From positions 6,973,001 through 7,037,000 of the forward strand of contig NZ_OX419519.1 in assembly GCF_948472415.1 (NCBI RefSeq): a stretch of DNA of 64,000 nt. The letters are read 5' to 3'. Positions within the stretch are counted from its first letter, which is position 1, and each line of letters begins with the position of its first letter. Below the pieces are notes generated by a model. It made no database searches, had not been told where the DNA came from, and saw nothing but the letters and a program-made list of their open reading frames with translations. The translations under genes were made by a program, and so were the position numbers. Shown here in pieces: positions 8,770 to 16,682 of the stretch. The DNA is from Kitasatospora fiedleri (GTDB lineage: Bacteria > Actinomycetota > Actinomycetes > Streptomycetales > Streptomycetaceae).

Positions 8770-9738
8770 ATGCACCCGTCCCCCACCGCCCCGGCCCCGG
8801 CGCCCCCGCGCGAGCGCCCCGGGCCCACCCCGCCGGACGCCCCGCGGCCCCGCGCCGTCGACTGGCGCCGCTGGACGCCGCTGGGCTTCCTGCTCCCGTT
8901 CGGCACCCTGTTCGTCCTCACCTTCATCGCGCCGATCTGCTACGCCGTCCACCAGAGCCTGTTCAAGCTGCACCGCTCCGGCCTCGGGCTCACGCCCCCG
9001 ACCACCGCCTTCGCCGGCCTGGCCAACTACACCGAGGCGCTGGCGGACCGCGCGTTCACCTCCTCCGTCCTCCGGGTGCTGCTGATCGGCCTCGTCCAGG
9101 TGCCGCTGATGCTGGGCCTGGCGCTGCTGCTGGCCCTGCTGCTCGACGCCCGCCGCACCCCCGGCAAGCGCTTCTTCCGGCTCGCCCTCTTCCTGCCGTA
9201 CGCGATCCCCGGCGTGATCGGCGGCCTGATGTGGTCCTTCCTCTACCAGCCGGACGTCAGCCCGGTCACCCGGGCGCTCTCCGACCTCGGCCTGCACGTC
9301 GACTTCACCTCCGCGGGCATGCTGCCCTGGTCGGTGGGCAACATGCTGACCTGGGGCTGGACCGGCTACAACACGATCGTCATCCACTCCGCGCTCAAGG
9401 CGCTCCCCGGCGAGTACGCCGAGGCCGCCGAACTCGACGGCTGCACCGGCTGGCGGCTCGCCTGGCACATCAAGATCCCGATGGTGCGGCCCGCCCTGGT
9501 GATGACCACGGTGTTCTCGATCATCGGCACCGCACAGCTCTACAACGAGCCGGTCATCATGCGGGCCGTCGCCCCCGCGCTGTCCGGCGACTGGACCCCG
9601 ATCATGGCCGCGCAGAACGAGGTCGCGGCCAACAACTACCAGGCCGCCGCCGCCCGTTCGGTGCTCCTCGCGCTGGTGATCTTCGTCCTCTCGTTCGGGT
9701 TCATGCGGTTCGTCAACAAGCGCGGAGCGGCCCTGTGA
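8770..9738 (+). CDS. Sugar ABC transporter permease (MalF-type)
   Basis: A 322-residue inner-membrane permease with about six hydrophobic segments, starting with LGFLLPFGTLFVLTFIAP. The EAA loop (EYAEAAELDGCTGWRLAWHI) that docks onto the ATPase is present near residues 215-235. It starts two bases after the restored end of the binding protein and overlaps the next permease, so the three are one transcript. No ATPase gene is in the cluster; as often in Streptomyces, a shared MsiK-type ATPase may energise it (inference). Confidence 0.9.
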   Translation: MHPSPTAPAPAPPRERPGPTPPDAPRPRAVDWRRWTPLGFLLPFGTLFVLTFIAPICYAVHQSLFKLHRSGLGLTPPTTAFAGLANYTEALADRAFTSSVLRVLLIGLVQVPLMLGLALLLALLLDARRTPGKRFFRLALFLPYAIPGVIGGLMWSFLYQPDVSPVTRALSDLGLHVDFTSAGMLPWSVGNMLTWGWTGYNTIVIHSALKALPGEYAEAAELDGCTGWRLAWHIKIPMVRPALVMTTVFSIIGTAQLYNEPVIMRAVAPALSGDWTPIMAAQNEVAANNYQAAAARSVLLALVIFVLSFGFMRFVNKRGAAL

Positions 9739-10601
9739 AGGACACGTCGAGGGGCCCGGCCCGGGCCGCCCACCCCGCCGGGCGCTTCGGGACGCTCGCC
9801 GTCCTGGTGCTCGCGGCGCTCTACTCCCTGCTACCCGTGTGGTGGCTGGTGGTCTCCGCCACCAAGGGCAGCGGCGACCTCTTCTCCAGCAACGGCTTCT
9901 GGTTCGCCGGGCGGATCGAACTGGTGCGCAACGTCTCCGAGCTGCTGGGCGTCCAGCACGGCATCTACGGCCGCTGGCTGCTCAACAGCCTGCTCTACGC
10001 CGTCGGCGGCGCGGCCGTCGCCACCCTGCTGTCCGCGATGGCGGGCTACGTGCTGGCGAAGTACGCCTTCCGCGGCCGGGAGGCTGTCTTCAACACCGTC
10101 CTGGGCGCCGTCCTGCTGCCCGCCCCGCTGTTCGCCCTGCCGCTGTACCTGATGTTCTCCGCGACCCACCTGGTGAACACCTTCTGGGCGGTGTTCATCC
10201 CCAGCGTGGTCAGCCCGTTCGGGGTGTACCTGTCCCGGATCTACGCCGCCGCCGCGGTGCCCGACGAACTGCTGGAGGCCGGCCGGATCGACGGCGCGGG
10301 CGAGTTCAGGATCTTCCGGTCCATCGCCCTGAAGGTCCTGCGGCCCTCGCTGGTCACCGTCGGCCTGTTCCAGTTCGTGACGATCTGGACGAACTACCTG
10401 CTGCCCTCGCTGATGCTCGCCGACGACCGCCTCCAGCCGGTCACCGTCGGCCTGGTCGCGTGGAAGGAGCAGCGCGGCCAGACCGTCCCCTACAACCTGA
10501 TCATCACCGGCGCGCTGCTCTCGGTCGTCCCGATCGTGGTGATGTTCCTGTTGCTCCAGCGGCACTGGAAGGCCGGACTCACCTCCGGCAGCGTCAAGTA
10601 G
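9735..10601 (+). CDS. Carbohydrate ABC transporter permease (MalG-type)
   Basis: A 288-residue permease whose GTG start overlaps the stop of the preceding permease (GTGA at 9735-9738), indicating translational coupling. Several membrane spans are visible, including TLAVLVLAALYSLLPVWWLV near the N-terminus. The EAA loop reads EAGRIDGAGEFRIFRSIALK. It forms the membrane pore together with the upstream permease; the substrate is presumably a sugar. Confidence 0.9.
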   Translation: MKDTSRGPARAAHPAGRFGTLAVLVLAALYSLLPVWWLVVSATKGSGDLFSSNGFWFAGRIELVRNVSELLGVQHGIYGRWLLNSLLYAVGGAAVATLLSAMAGYVLAKYAFRGREAVFNTVLGAVLLPAPLFALPLYLMFSATHLVNTFWAVFIPSVVSPFGVYLSRIYAAAAVPDELLEAGRIDGAGEFRIFRSIALKVLRPSLVTVGLFQFVTIWTNYLLPSLMLADDRLQPVTVGLVAWKEQRGQTVPYNLIITGALLSVVPIVVMFLLLQRHWKAGLTSGSVK

Positions 10602-10665
10602 CCAGCCAGCGAGCCCGCTTCGGCCGCCGGCCCCCTCACCGGGGCCGGCCGGCGGCCCGGCCCCC

Positions 10666-10728
10666 GACTCCGCAGGCCCAGAAGACTCCGCAGGCCCAGA
10701 AGACCCCGCAGACTCCGCAGACTCCGAA
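10666..10728. repeat. Tandem 18-bp and 9-bp repeats before the DUF5107 gene
   Basis: GACTCCGCAGGCCCAGAA occurs twice in tandem (10666-10683, 10684-10701) and is followed by three degenerate 9-bp units GACYCCGMA (10702, 10711, 10720). The array ends 15 bp upstream of the ATG at 10744, so it occupies the leader between the permease and DUF5107 genes. Confidence 0.75.
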
Positions 10729-10743
10729 GAGGCAGACCCGCAG

Positions 10744-12709
10744 ATGAGTGAGCTCCGGCTTGCCACCCTGACGCTGCCGACCGCGCCGGTCGGCCCCGTC
10801 AACCCCTCCCCCGCTGTTCACCGGCGTGGACGCGCACCAGGTCGAGGACGCCGACGAGGCCGACGAGGAGATGCGCCGCAACATCGGCTACGGCCGGGTG
10901 CCCTCCGTCCTGCCCTACCTGGTGCAGGACGGCTACACCCGGGAGCGGGCGCCCGCCGACCACCCCGTGGCGGTGCTGGAGAACGACACCCTGCGCGCGG
11001 TCTTCCTGCTCGCCGCGGGCGGCCGGCTCCAGTCCCTGGTCCACAAGCCGACCGGCCGCGAACTGCTGTTCCGCAACCCGGTGTTCCAGCCCGCCAACCT
11101 CGCCCTGCGCGGCGCCTGGCCGGCCGGCGGCGTCGAGTGGAACATCGGCACCATCGGCCACACCCCGACCACCTGCGAGCCGCTGCACGCCGCCCGCCTC
11201 ACCCGCCCGGACGGCACCCCGGTGCTGCGGATGTGGGAGTACGAGCGCATCCGCGGCGTGGTCTTCCAGATCGACGCCTGCCTCCCGGACGACTCCCCGG
11301 TGCTGCTGGTGCACGTCCGGATCACCAACCCGCGCGAGCACACCGTCCCGATGTACTGGTGGTCCAACATCGCCGTCCCCGAGGCCCCCGACGTCCGGGT
11401 GCTGGCCCCGGCCGACGCCGCCTGGCAGTTCTCCTACGACCGCCGGGTCCGCCGGGTCGCCCTCCCGGCCCCCGACGGCACCGACCTCAGCCGTACCACC
11501 CTCGCCCGGGACGCCGCCGACTACTTCTTCGACCTCCCGGCCGGCCGGCGGCGCTGGATCACCGCCCTGGACGGCAGCGGCCGGGGCCTGGTCCAGGCCT
11601 CCACCGAACGGCTCCGCGGCCGCAAGCTCTTCCTCTGGGGCCAGGGCGAGGGCGGCCGGCACTGGCAGGAGTGGCTCGCCGAACCGGGCCTGGCCTACCT
11701 GGAGATCCAGGCCGGCCTCGCCCGCACCCAGCTCGAACACCTCCCGATGCCGGCCGGCGCCCGCTGGGCCTGGACCGAGGCCTACGGACTGCTGGAGGCC
11801 GACCCCGCCGCCGTCCACGGCGAGGACTGGACGGCGGCCCACGACGCGGCCGAGCACGCCCTGGACGCCCTCCTCCCGCAGCACCTCCTGGACGCCGAAC
11901 TCGAAGCCGCCGCCGACTGGGTCGACCGCGCACCCGAGGAGGTTCTGCAGAGCGGCTCCGGCTGGGGCGCGCTGGAGCAGCACCGCCGCGCCCGGGCCGG
12001 CCAGGGCCCGCTGCCCACCCCCGGCACTCCCTTCCCCGACCGCACCCTCGGCCCCGAGCAGCAGCCCTGGCTCGAACTCCTCACCCACGGCACGCTCACC
12101 CCCGGCGACCCGGACCGCCCGCCGGTCTCCTACCAGATCGACCCGGCCTGGACGCCGCTGCTGGCCGCCGCCGACAACTGGCTCGCCCACCTCCACCTCG
12201 GCACCCTGCACGCCCGCGCCGGCGACCACGCCGCCGCCCGCGCGGCCTGGCGGCGCTCGCTCGAACACCGCCCCACCGCCTGGGCCTGGCGCAGCCTCGC
12301 CGCCCTCGCCGCGCACACCGACCGGCTCGACGACGCCGTCCACGCCTACCGCCGGGCGCTCGACCTCGCCCCCGCCCTGCTGCCGCTCGTCCTGGAGAGC
12401 GCCGCCGTCCTGCTCCGCGCCGGACACCCCGGAGAGGTGCTGGACCGCCTGGACGCGCTGGCCCCGGCCGACCGCGCCGCCGGCCGGGTCCGCTGGACGG
12501 AGGCCCGGGCCGCGCTGGACAGCGGCGCCCCGGAGCGCTGCGGACGGCTGCTGCGCGAGGGCATCGAACTCGCCGACCTTCGCGAGGGTGAGGGCTCCCT
12601 GCACGAGCTCTGGTTCGCCCACCGGCGCGCCACCGCCCCGGCCGTCGGCGGTGCGGAGCTTCCGCGGGCCTACGACTTCCGGATGCTGACCGCGGAGGGC
12701 GCCGGCTGA
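10744..12709 (+). CDS. DUF5107 / TPR protein of the sugar-uptake operon (frameshifted)
   Basis: A DUF5107-family protein of about 654 residues when repaired. The N-terminus MSELRLATLTLPTAPVGP is in one frame, and the rest (from LFTGVDAHQ) in another; removing one C from the C5 run at 10808-10812 joins them. The N-terminal two thirds show aldose-epimerase-like beta-sandwich features (HKPTGRELLFRNPVFQPANL, GGVEWNIGTIGHT), typical of DUF5107. The C-terminal third has TPR-like helices (LGTLHARAGDHAAARAAWRR). It is the last gene of the ABC cluster, and such proteins are often partnered with oligosaccharide importers. The catalytic role is unknown. Confidence 0.8.
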
Positions 12710-12858
12710 CGCGACCGGCTGATGCGGTCGGCCGACGCGATCGGCTGATTCAACCGGCAGGTGCTCCCGGCGTCAAGACTTCACGCCAGAACTGACACAA
12801 CCTCACAATCCGGGCCCGGAATCGGCGTTGTGCGTTCAAGAGGCGAAGGCGAGAACCC

Positions 12859-12887
12859 TTGACGTGTCTGGTTCAGACCTTTAGGTT
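12859..12887 (+). promoter_or_regulatory. Promoter with chitinase-type operator
   Basis: TTGACG (12859-12864), a 17-bp spacer and TAGGTT (12882-12887) form a good vegetative-type promoter. The spacer contains TGGTTCAGACCT (12869-12880), which differs at one base from TGGTCCAGACCT, the direct-repeat element known from Streptomyces chitinase promoters. It also resembles the DasR site (GGTnnnnACC core). Regulation of the next gene by chitin/N-acetylglucosamine is thus plausible. Confidence 0.6.
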
Positions 12888-12967
12888 CCCGGCTCAGAGA
12901 AGCGGGGCGCGGCGCGCCCCTCGGCGCTCCCACCGCCGGGCCCCGCCCCCCACGCCGAGGAGCACCC

Positions 12968-14235
12968 GTGTTCGTTCGCGAACCGTCCTTGAAACGACTC
13001 GTACCCGCCGTCCTCGCCCTGCTCGCCCTGCTGTTCGGCCTGGCCGCCCCGGGCACCCGCGCCGCCGCGGCCGTCCCCGACTTCAAGGTGATCGCCTTCT
13101 ACAGCGGCACCTGGGACGCGGCCCACATCGACTTCGACAAGGAAGCCAACGACTGGTTCCCGAAGACGGCCGCGGCCAACAACTTCAGCTACACCGCCAC
13201 CACCGACTGGAACCTGCTCGCCAACGGCGGCGTCGACGCCTACGACGTGGTCCTGTTCCTCGACGACGCCCCGCAGAGCGCCGCCCAGCGGGCCGGGTTC
13301 GAGCGCTACATGCGGGGCGGCGGCGCCTGGCTGGGCTTCCACGTCTCCGCGTTCACCACCGACGCCGCGAGCTGGAACTGGTACTACAACCAGTTCCTCG
13401 GCAGCGGCAACTTCCGCTCCAACACCTGGGGCCCCACCACCGCCGTGCTGCGCACCGAGAACGGCACCCACCCCGCCGCGGCCTCGCTCCCGGCGACCTG
13501 GACCTCCTCGGTCAGCGAGTGGTACAGCTGGTCGAACAACCTGCGGGCCAACCCCGCGATCAAGGTGCTCGCCTCGGTGGACCCGTCGAGCTTCCCGCTC
13601 GGCACCGACCCCAACCAGTCCTGGTACAGCGGTGACTACCCCGTGCTGTGGACCAACACCCAGTACCGGATGCTCTACGCCAACTTCGGCCACAACGCGA
13701 TGAACTACAGCACCAACACCCGGACGTCCTCGACCTTCGCCTCCGCCACCCAGAACCGGATGCTGGTCGACGCCCTCAAGTGGCTGGGCGGGGCGCCCGC
13801 CCCACCGACCCCTGGTACACCCTGACCTCCCAGGCCAACGGCCGGTGCGCGGACGCCCGCGCCGCCGCGACCGCCAACGGCACCGCCGTCCAGCAGTACG
13901 CCTGCAACGGCACCACCGCCCAGCAGTTCCGGCTCACCCCCACCGACGGCGGCTACGTCCGCCTCGCCGCCCGCAACAACCCCGACCAGGTCGTCGACGT
14001 CACCGACCGGTCGACCGCCGACGGTGCCCCGCTCCAGCTCTGGGCCTACGCCGGCGGCACCAACCAGCAGTGGCGCGCCGTCGCCGAACCCGCCGGCACC
14101 CAGCACTTCGTGGCCCGCCACAGCGGCAAGTGCCTCGCGGTCGCCACCACCGCGGCGACCGACTCCGTCCAACTCGTCCAGCGCACCTGCGACAACGGCG
14201 CCGCCCAGAGCTTCCGCCTCACCGCGCAGCCCTAG
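12968..14235 (+). CDS. Secreted ThuA-like protein with ricin-B lectin domain (frameshifted)
   Basis: GTG start at 12968 behind GAGGAG, then a signal peptide (hydrophobic LAVLALLALLFGLAA, cleavage near TRAAAA). Residues ~37-275 form a ThuA-like, glutamine-amidotransferase-fold domain (FKVIAFYSG, VVLFLDDAP, GGGAWLGFHVSA). A ricin-type beta-trefoil follows (WYTLTSQANGRCADARA onward, QQW and QSFRL motifs). The first frame stops at 13825. One additional C in the C4 at 13800-13803 would give a single protein of about 422 residues. ThuA domains occur in sugar metabolism, and the lectin would anchor it to polysaccharide. A chitinase-like operator lies upstream. Confidence 0.8.
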
Positions 14236-14310
14236 CCGCCCCGGCCGCCCCGGAGGCCCGCCGTACCGGGGCGCTGCCCGTGCGGCGGGCCGCTCCCGGC
14301 CGGACAGGGC

Positions 14311-14640
14311 CTAGCGCGCGGCGCGCAGTTCCTCCAGCAGCATGCCCTGGTCGGCGAGCAGTTCGGTCAGGATGCGCCGGGCCGTCCGGAGCAGCTCGGC
14401 GACGTCCGCGCCGGCCAGGGCGTAGACCACCGTCGAGCCCTCGCGGGTCGCGGTGACCAGGCCGGAGCGGCGCAGGATGGCGAGCTGTTGGGAGAGGCTG
14501 GACGGTTCTATGTCCAGCTCGGGCAGCAGGTCGCGCACCGGCGTCGGGCCGGCCTGGAGCAGTTCGAGGACCCGGATTCGCACCGGGTGGCCGAGCATCC
14601 GGAAGAACTCGGCCTTGGCCTGGTACAGCGGTACGGGCAT
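14311..14640 (-). CDS. ArsR-family winged-helix regulator
   Basis: A 109-residue regulator. The ATG at 14640 follows GGGAGGAAGC; an upstream in-frame codon at 14664 has no ribosome binding site. Residues ~8-90 contain the ArsR fold: FFRMLGHPVRIRVLELL, then the recognition helix EPSSLSQQLAILRRSG and the wing TREGSTVVYAL. No cysteine-rich metal site is evident, so the inducer is unknown. It precedes nothing co-directional except the roadblock gene 44 bp upstream, which shares its strand. Confidence 0.85.
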   Translation of the reverse strand: MPVPLYQAKAEFFRMLGHPVRIRVLELLQAGPTPVRDLLPELDIEPSSLSQQLAILRRSGLVTATREGSTVVYALAGADVAELLRTARRILTELLADQGMLLEELRAAR

Positions 14641-14683
14641 GCTTCCTCCCCTCTCCGACGGCACGCAGGCCGCCGTCCCGCGC

Positions 14684-15058
14684 TCAGACCTCCAGCGTCG
14701 ACTCGATCCGCTTCAACTGGTGCCGGGCCATGGCGAGGTTGGACCGGCTGCGGTTCAGCGCGAGGTACAGGAACAGGCCGCGTCCGCTGGACGTGGTGAG
14801 CGGCCGGATCAGGTGGTACTGGTTGGTCAGGGTGACCAGGATGTCCTCGATGCCGTCGTCGTGGAGGTTGAGCATTTCCATCGCCCGCATCTTGGCACGG
14901 ACGAGGTCCGTATTGGCGGCCGCGGCGACGTTCAGGTCGATGTCCCCGCCGTCCCCCAGGGTGCCGAGCGCCATGCCGCTGCCGTAGTCCACCAGGGCCA
15001 CCCCGATGGCACCTTCAATGGTCATGGCTTCCTTGAGCGAGGTTTCGAGATTCGCCAT
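14684..15058 (-). CDS. Roadblock/LC7-domain protein
   Basis: A 124-residue roadblock/LC7-like protein. Start ATG at 15058 behind ACAGGAGGACAGG; an earlier codon at 15094 lacks such a site. The sequence (IEGAIGVALVDYGSGMALG, the LNLHDDGIEDILVTL segment and LFLYLALNRSRSNLAMAR) has the alternating strand-helix pattern of GTPase-associated roadblock proteins. In Streptomyces such proteins commonly occur with small GTPases in conservons; no GTPase is adjacent here. Confidence 0.75.
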   Translation of the reverse strand: MANLETSLKEAMTIEGAIGVALVDYGSGMALGTLGDGGDIDLNVAAAANTDLVRAKMRAMEMLNLHDDGIEDILVTLTNQYHLIRPLTTSSGRGLFLYLALNRSRSNLAMARHQLKRIESTLEV

Positions 15059-15295
15059 CGCCTGTCCTCCTGTCGTGGCCGGGTCGGTCGGCACGACTGT
15101 AGGAACGGGATCGCACCGCGGCCGACTGTTGACCGGAATCTTTCGTTTCTGGCCCAGCCGTGATCGATGAGCGTCGATTCACTGACCACATGAAGACATT
15201 TGCAACTCCGGATGTGAGCAGTTCACGTGTACGTGATTCCGGCACCCCTCCCCGGGGAACCGGCGCGACGCGGTGCGACCGGCCCGGAACGTGAC
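15059..15295. other. Gene-free stretch before the tRNA-like unit terminator
   Basis: No reading frame with a plausible start or composition was found here. It holds the roadblock gene's promoter region on the minus strand, with a relatively A/T-rich patch at about 15185-15240. Confidence 0.4.
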
Positions 15296-15329
15296 GGGGC
15301 CCGGGAGCGGTATCCGGCTCCCGGGCCCC
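15296..15329 (-). terminator. 13-bp perfect hairpin closing the tRNA-like unit
   Basis: GGGGCCCGGGAGC (15296-15308) pairs exactly with GCTCCCGGGCCCC (15317-15329) around an 8-nt loop. Located just downstream, in minus-strand sense, of the two tRNA-like genes, it fits an intrinsic terminator of the U-less type frequent in high-G+C actinomycetes. Confidence 0.7.
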
Positions 15330-15380
15330 TGTGTGCCACCCAATTGTTGCGCACCGGCACGTTTAAGGACGGTGATCATG

Positions 15381-15458
15381 CTCAAAGCGTTTGCTTTACC
15401 GTTGAAGCTACCGCGCCATGGAGAGGCGCAGGAGGGAGTCGAACCCCCATCCGACGCT
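15381..15458 (-). tRNA. Candidate circularly permuted tRNA (Cys-like), 3' half before 5' half
   Basis: Reading the minus strand downward, the 3' half comes first: AGCGT (15458-15454), a 5-nt variable loop, T arm GGGGG-TTCGACT-CCCTC (15448-15432), acceptor strand CTGCGCC (15431-15425), then T73 (15424). After 6 nt (CTCCAT) the 5' half starts: acceptor GGCGCGG (15417-15411), T8 A9, D arm GCTT-CAACGGTA-AAGC (15408-15393), ACGCT (15390-15386) and TTGAG. Joined, the acceptor pairs 7/7 (one G-U), the D stem 4/4, the anticodon stem ACGCT/AGCGT 5/5 and the T stem 5/5 (one G-U). T73 and the GGCGCG acceptor resemble tRNA-Cys; a loop TTG+CAAT would give anticodon GCA, but the junction is ambiguous. Read linearly neither half has a partner. 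Confidence 0.5.
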
Positions 15459-15521
15459 ATTGGCCCCGTCCGGTCGATCCGGCGCTCGGCGGCGAATGCT
15501 GAGACTTGAGCGAGAGTCTGA

Positions 15522-15600
15522 GTTTCAAGGGGTGCCTCTACCATTTGGGCCACCCCGGCACGTGGTGCCGGGGGAGGGACTCGAACCCCCACCGTTCCCC
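15522..15600 (-). tRNA. Second candidate permuted tRNA, 3' half (with CCA) before 5' half
   Basis: The 3' half comes first on the minus strand: GGGG (15600-15597), a variable region, T arm GGGGG-TTCGAGT-CCCTC (15590-15574), acceptor CCCCGGC (15573-15567), A73 and an encoded CCA (15565-15563). Three bases later the 5' half begins: GCCGGGG (15559-15553), TG, a D arm GCCC-AAATGGTAG-AGGC (15550-15534) and CCCC followed by TTGAAAC (15532-15522). The acceptor pairs 7/7 and CCCC/GGGG gives an anticodon stem of four pairs. If the loop is TTGAAAC the anticodon would be GAA (Phe), but the intervening break makes this unsure. A linear alternative using the 5' sequence up to 15651 pairs in the acceptor only and lacks an anticodon stem. 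Confidence 0.45.
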
Positions 15601-15675
15601 GGATTCAGCTTCAACCTCAGTGTCAGCTTGCGCTCTTCGCGCCACCCCCGGTCTCACCCGGGGGCGATCATGGGG

Positions 15676-16407
15676 CTACCCGAACAGGTAGCCGAAGACG
15701 GCGTCGCCGACCCGCCGGTCGGTGACCTCCGCCCCGTTCGCCTCCTCGCGGGCGAACTGCACCGCCTGCTGGAGCTTCTCCACCCGCTCCAGCAGCTCGT
15801 TCACCCGCCGGGCCGGCAGCGCGCCGGAGAACTTCACCGTCGTCCAGTACCCGACCGGCACGTCCTCGTAGTAGACCTCGACCTGCGCCGGGTGCTTCTC
15901 CGTCGCCTCCGCCTTCACGTGGTTGCGCGGCACCTTCCTGGTGCGGATCGTCCGCACCGCCTCGGTCTTCCACGCGTCCGTCGAGGGGGCGAGCGACCAC
16001 GCCTCCGCGGCGTCCAGCACCGGGAGCTTGCGGACGAACGTCCGCAGGTCGGTGAGCTGCTTCTCCAGGAAGAGCAGGTACGTCACGGGCGCGCCCGCCA
16101 CCAGCGTCCGCCCGTCCACCACCACGTCGGCCCGGGCCTCGGTGTTCGCCCAGTCCTTGGTGGCCGTCACGTCGAACAGCCGGGTCAGCGTCGCCGCCGT
16201 CGCCCGCAGCACGTCCTCCGCCTTCACCTGCACCCGGGTCGACTCGGGGGGCAGCTGCTCGCCCTCCTCGTCCTTGGGCTGGTACGTCCGGGAGAGGCCG
16301 GCCAGCAGCGCGGGCTTCTGCAAGTCCTGGTGGGACTGCGTCAGCTCCTGGAACGACTTCGACTTGACGCCTTTTTCCACGGCGATGATCTGGTTCAACT
16401 TGGCCAC
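15676..16407 (-). CDS. Conserved protein of unknown function (DUF7873-like)
   Basis: A soluble protein of about 243 residues (GTG start at 16407; the frame is open further upstream but similarity starts at AKLNQIIAVEKGVKS). The motifs LSRTYQPKDEEGEQLPPE, TYLLFLEKQLTDLRTF and NHVKAEATEKHPAQVEVYYE are familiar from a widespread actinobacterial/phage family, for which I believe the label DUF7873 is used; its function is unknown. The C-terminus ELLERVEKLQQAVQFAREEAN is a likely helix/coiled coil. Its stop lies only about 75 bp upstream of the permuted tRNA-like unit in the same orientation, so the two may share a transcript. Confidence 0.65.
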   Translation of the reverse strand: MAKLNQIIAVEKGVKSKSFQELTQSHQDLQKPALLAGLSRTYQPKDEEGEQLPPESTRVQVKAEDVLRATAATLTRLFDVTATKDWANTEARADVVVDGRTLVAGAPVTYLLFLEKQLTDLRTFVRKLPVLDAAEAWSLAPSTDAWKTEAVRTIRTRKVPRNHVKAEATEKHPAQVEVYYEDVPVGYWTTVKFSGALPARRVNELLERVEKLQQAVQFAREEANGAEVTDRRVGDAVFGYLFG

Positions 16408-16682
16408 ACGAGGACGGTAGCGGCACACCCGTTCGACAGTCACCCGGTTTTCCGCGCCCCGCCCGACCGGCGGCGACAGCTGCCCTGACATGGGCACGCA
16501 GCCGGAGAAGTGCCGGAAAAGTCTGATGTTGATGTCACTCCGGACGGGTAATCTCAGGCTGAGATGCTCGATCACCACACCCCAAGCACCCGCTGCGCCC
16601 CGTCGCCCGCCCGGGCCACGGCCCCGCAGCCGCAGGCGTCGCCGTCTGCGTTCTCGTCCAGCCACACCCACGGGAAGAAAAG
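16408..16682. promoter_or_regulatory. Divergent intergenic region (DUF7873-like gene / helicase)
   Basis: No gene is recognised in these 275 bp. It must contain the promoters of both flanking genes. The helicase start at 16683 is preceded by GGGAAGAAAAG. No clear operator was found. Confidence 0.4.

Noticed and set aside
15563..15651. A conventional linear tRNA ending in the CCA at 15563
   Set aside because: Acceptor bases could pair with 15651-15645, but there is no anticodon stem and the D arm lacks the GG pair; the permuted reading pairs much better.
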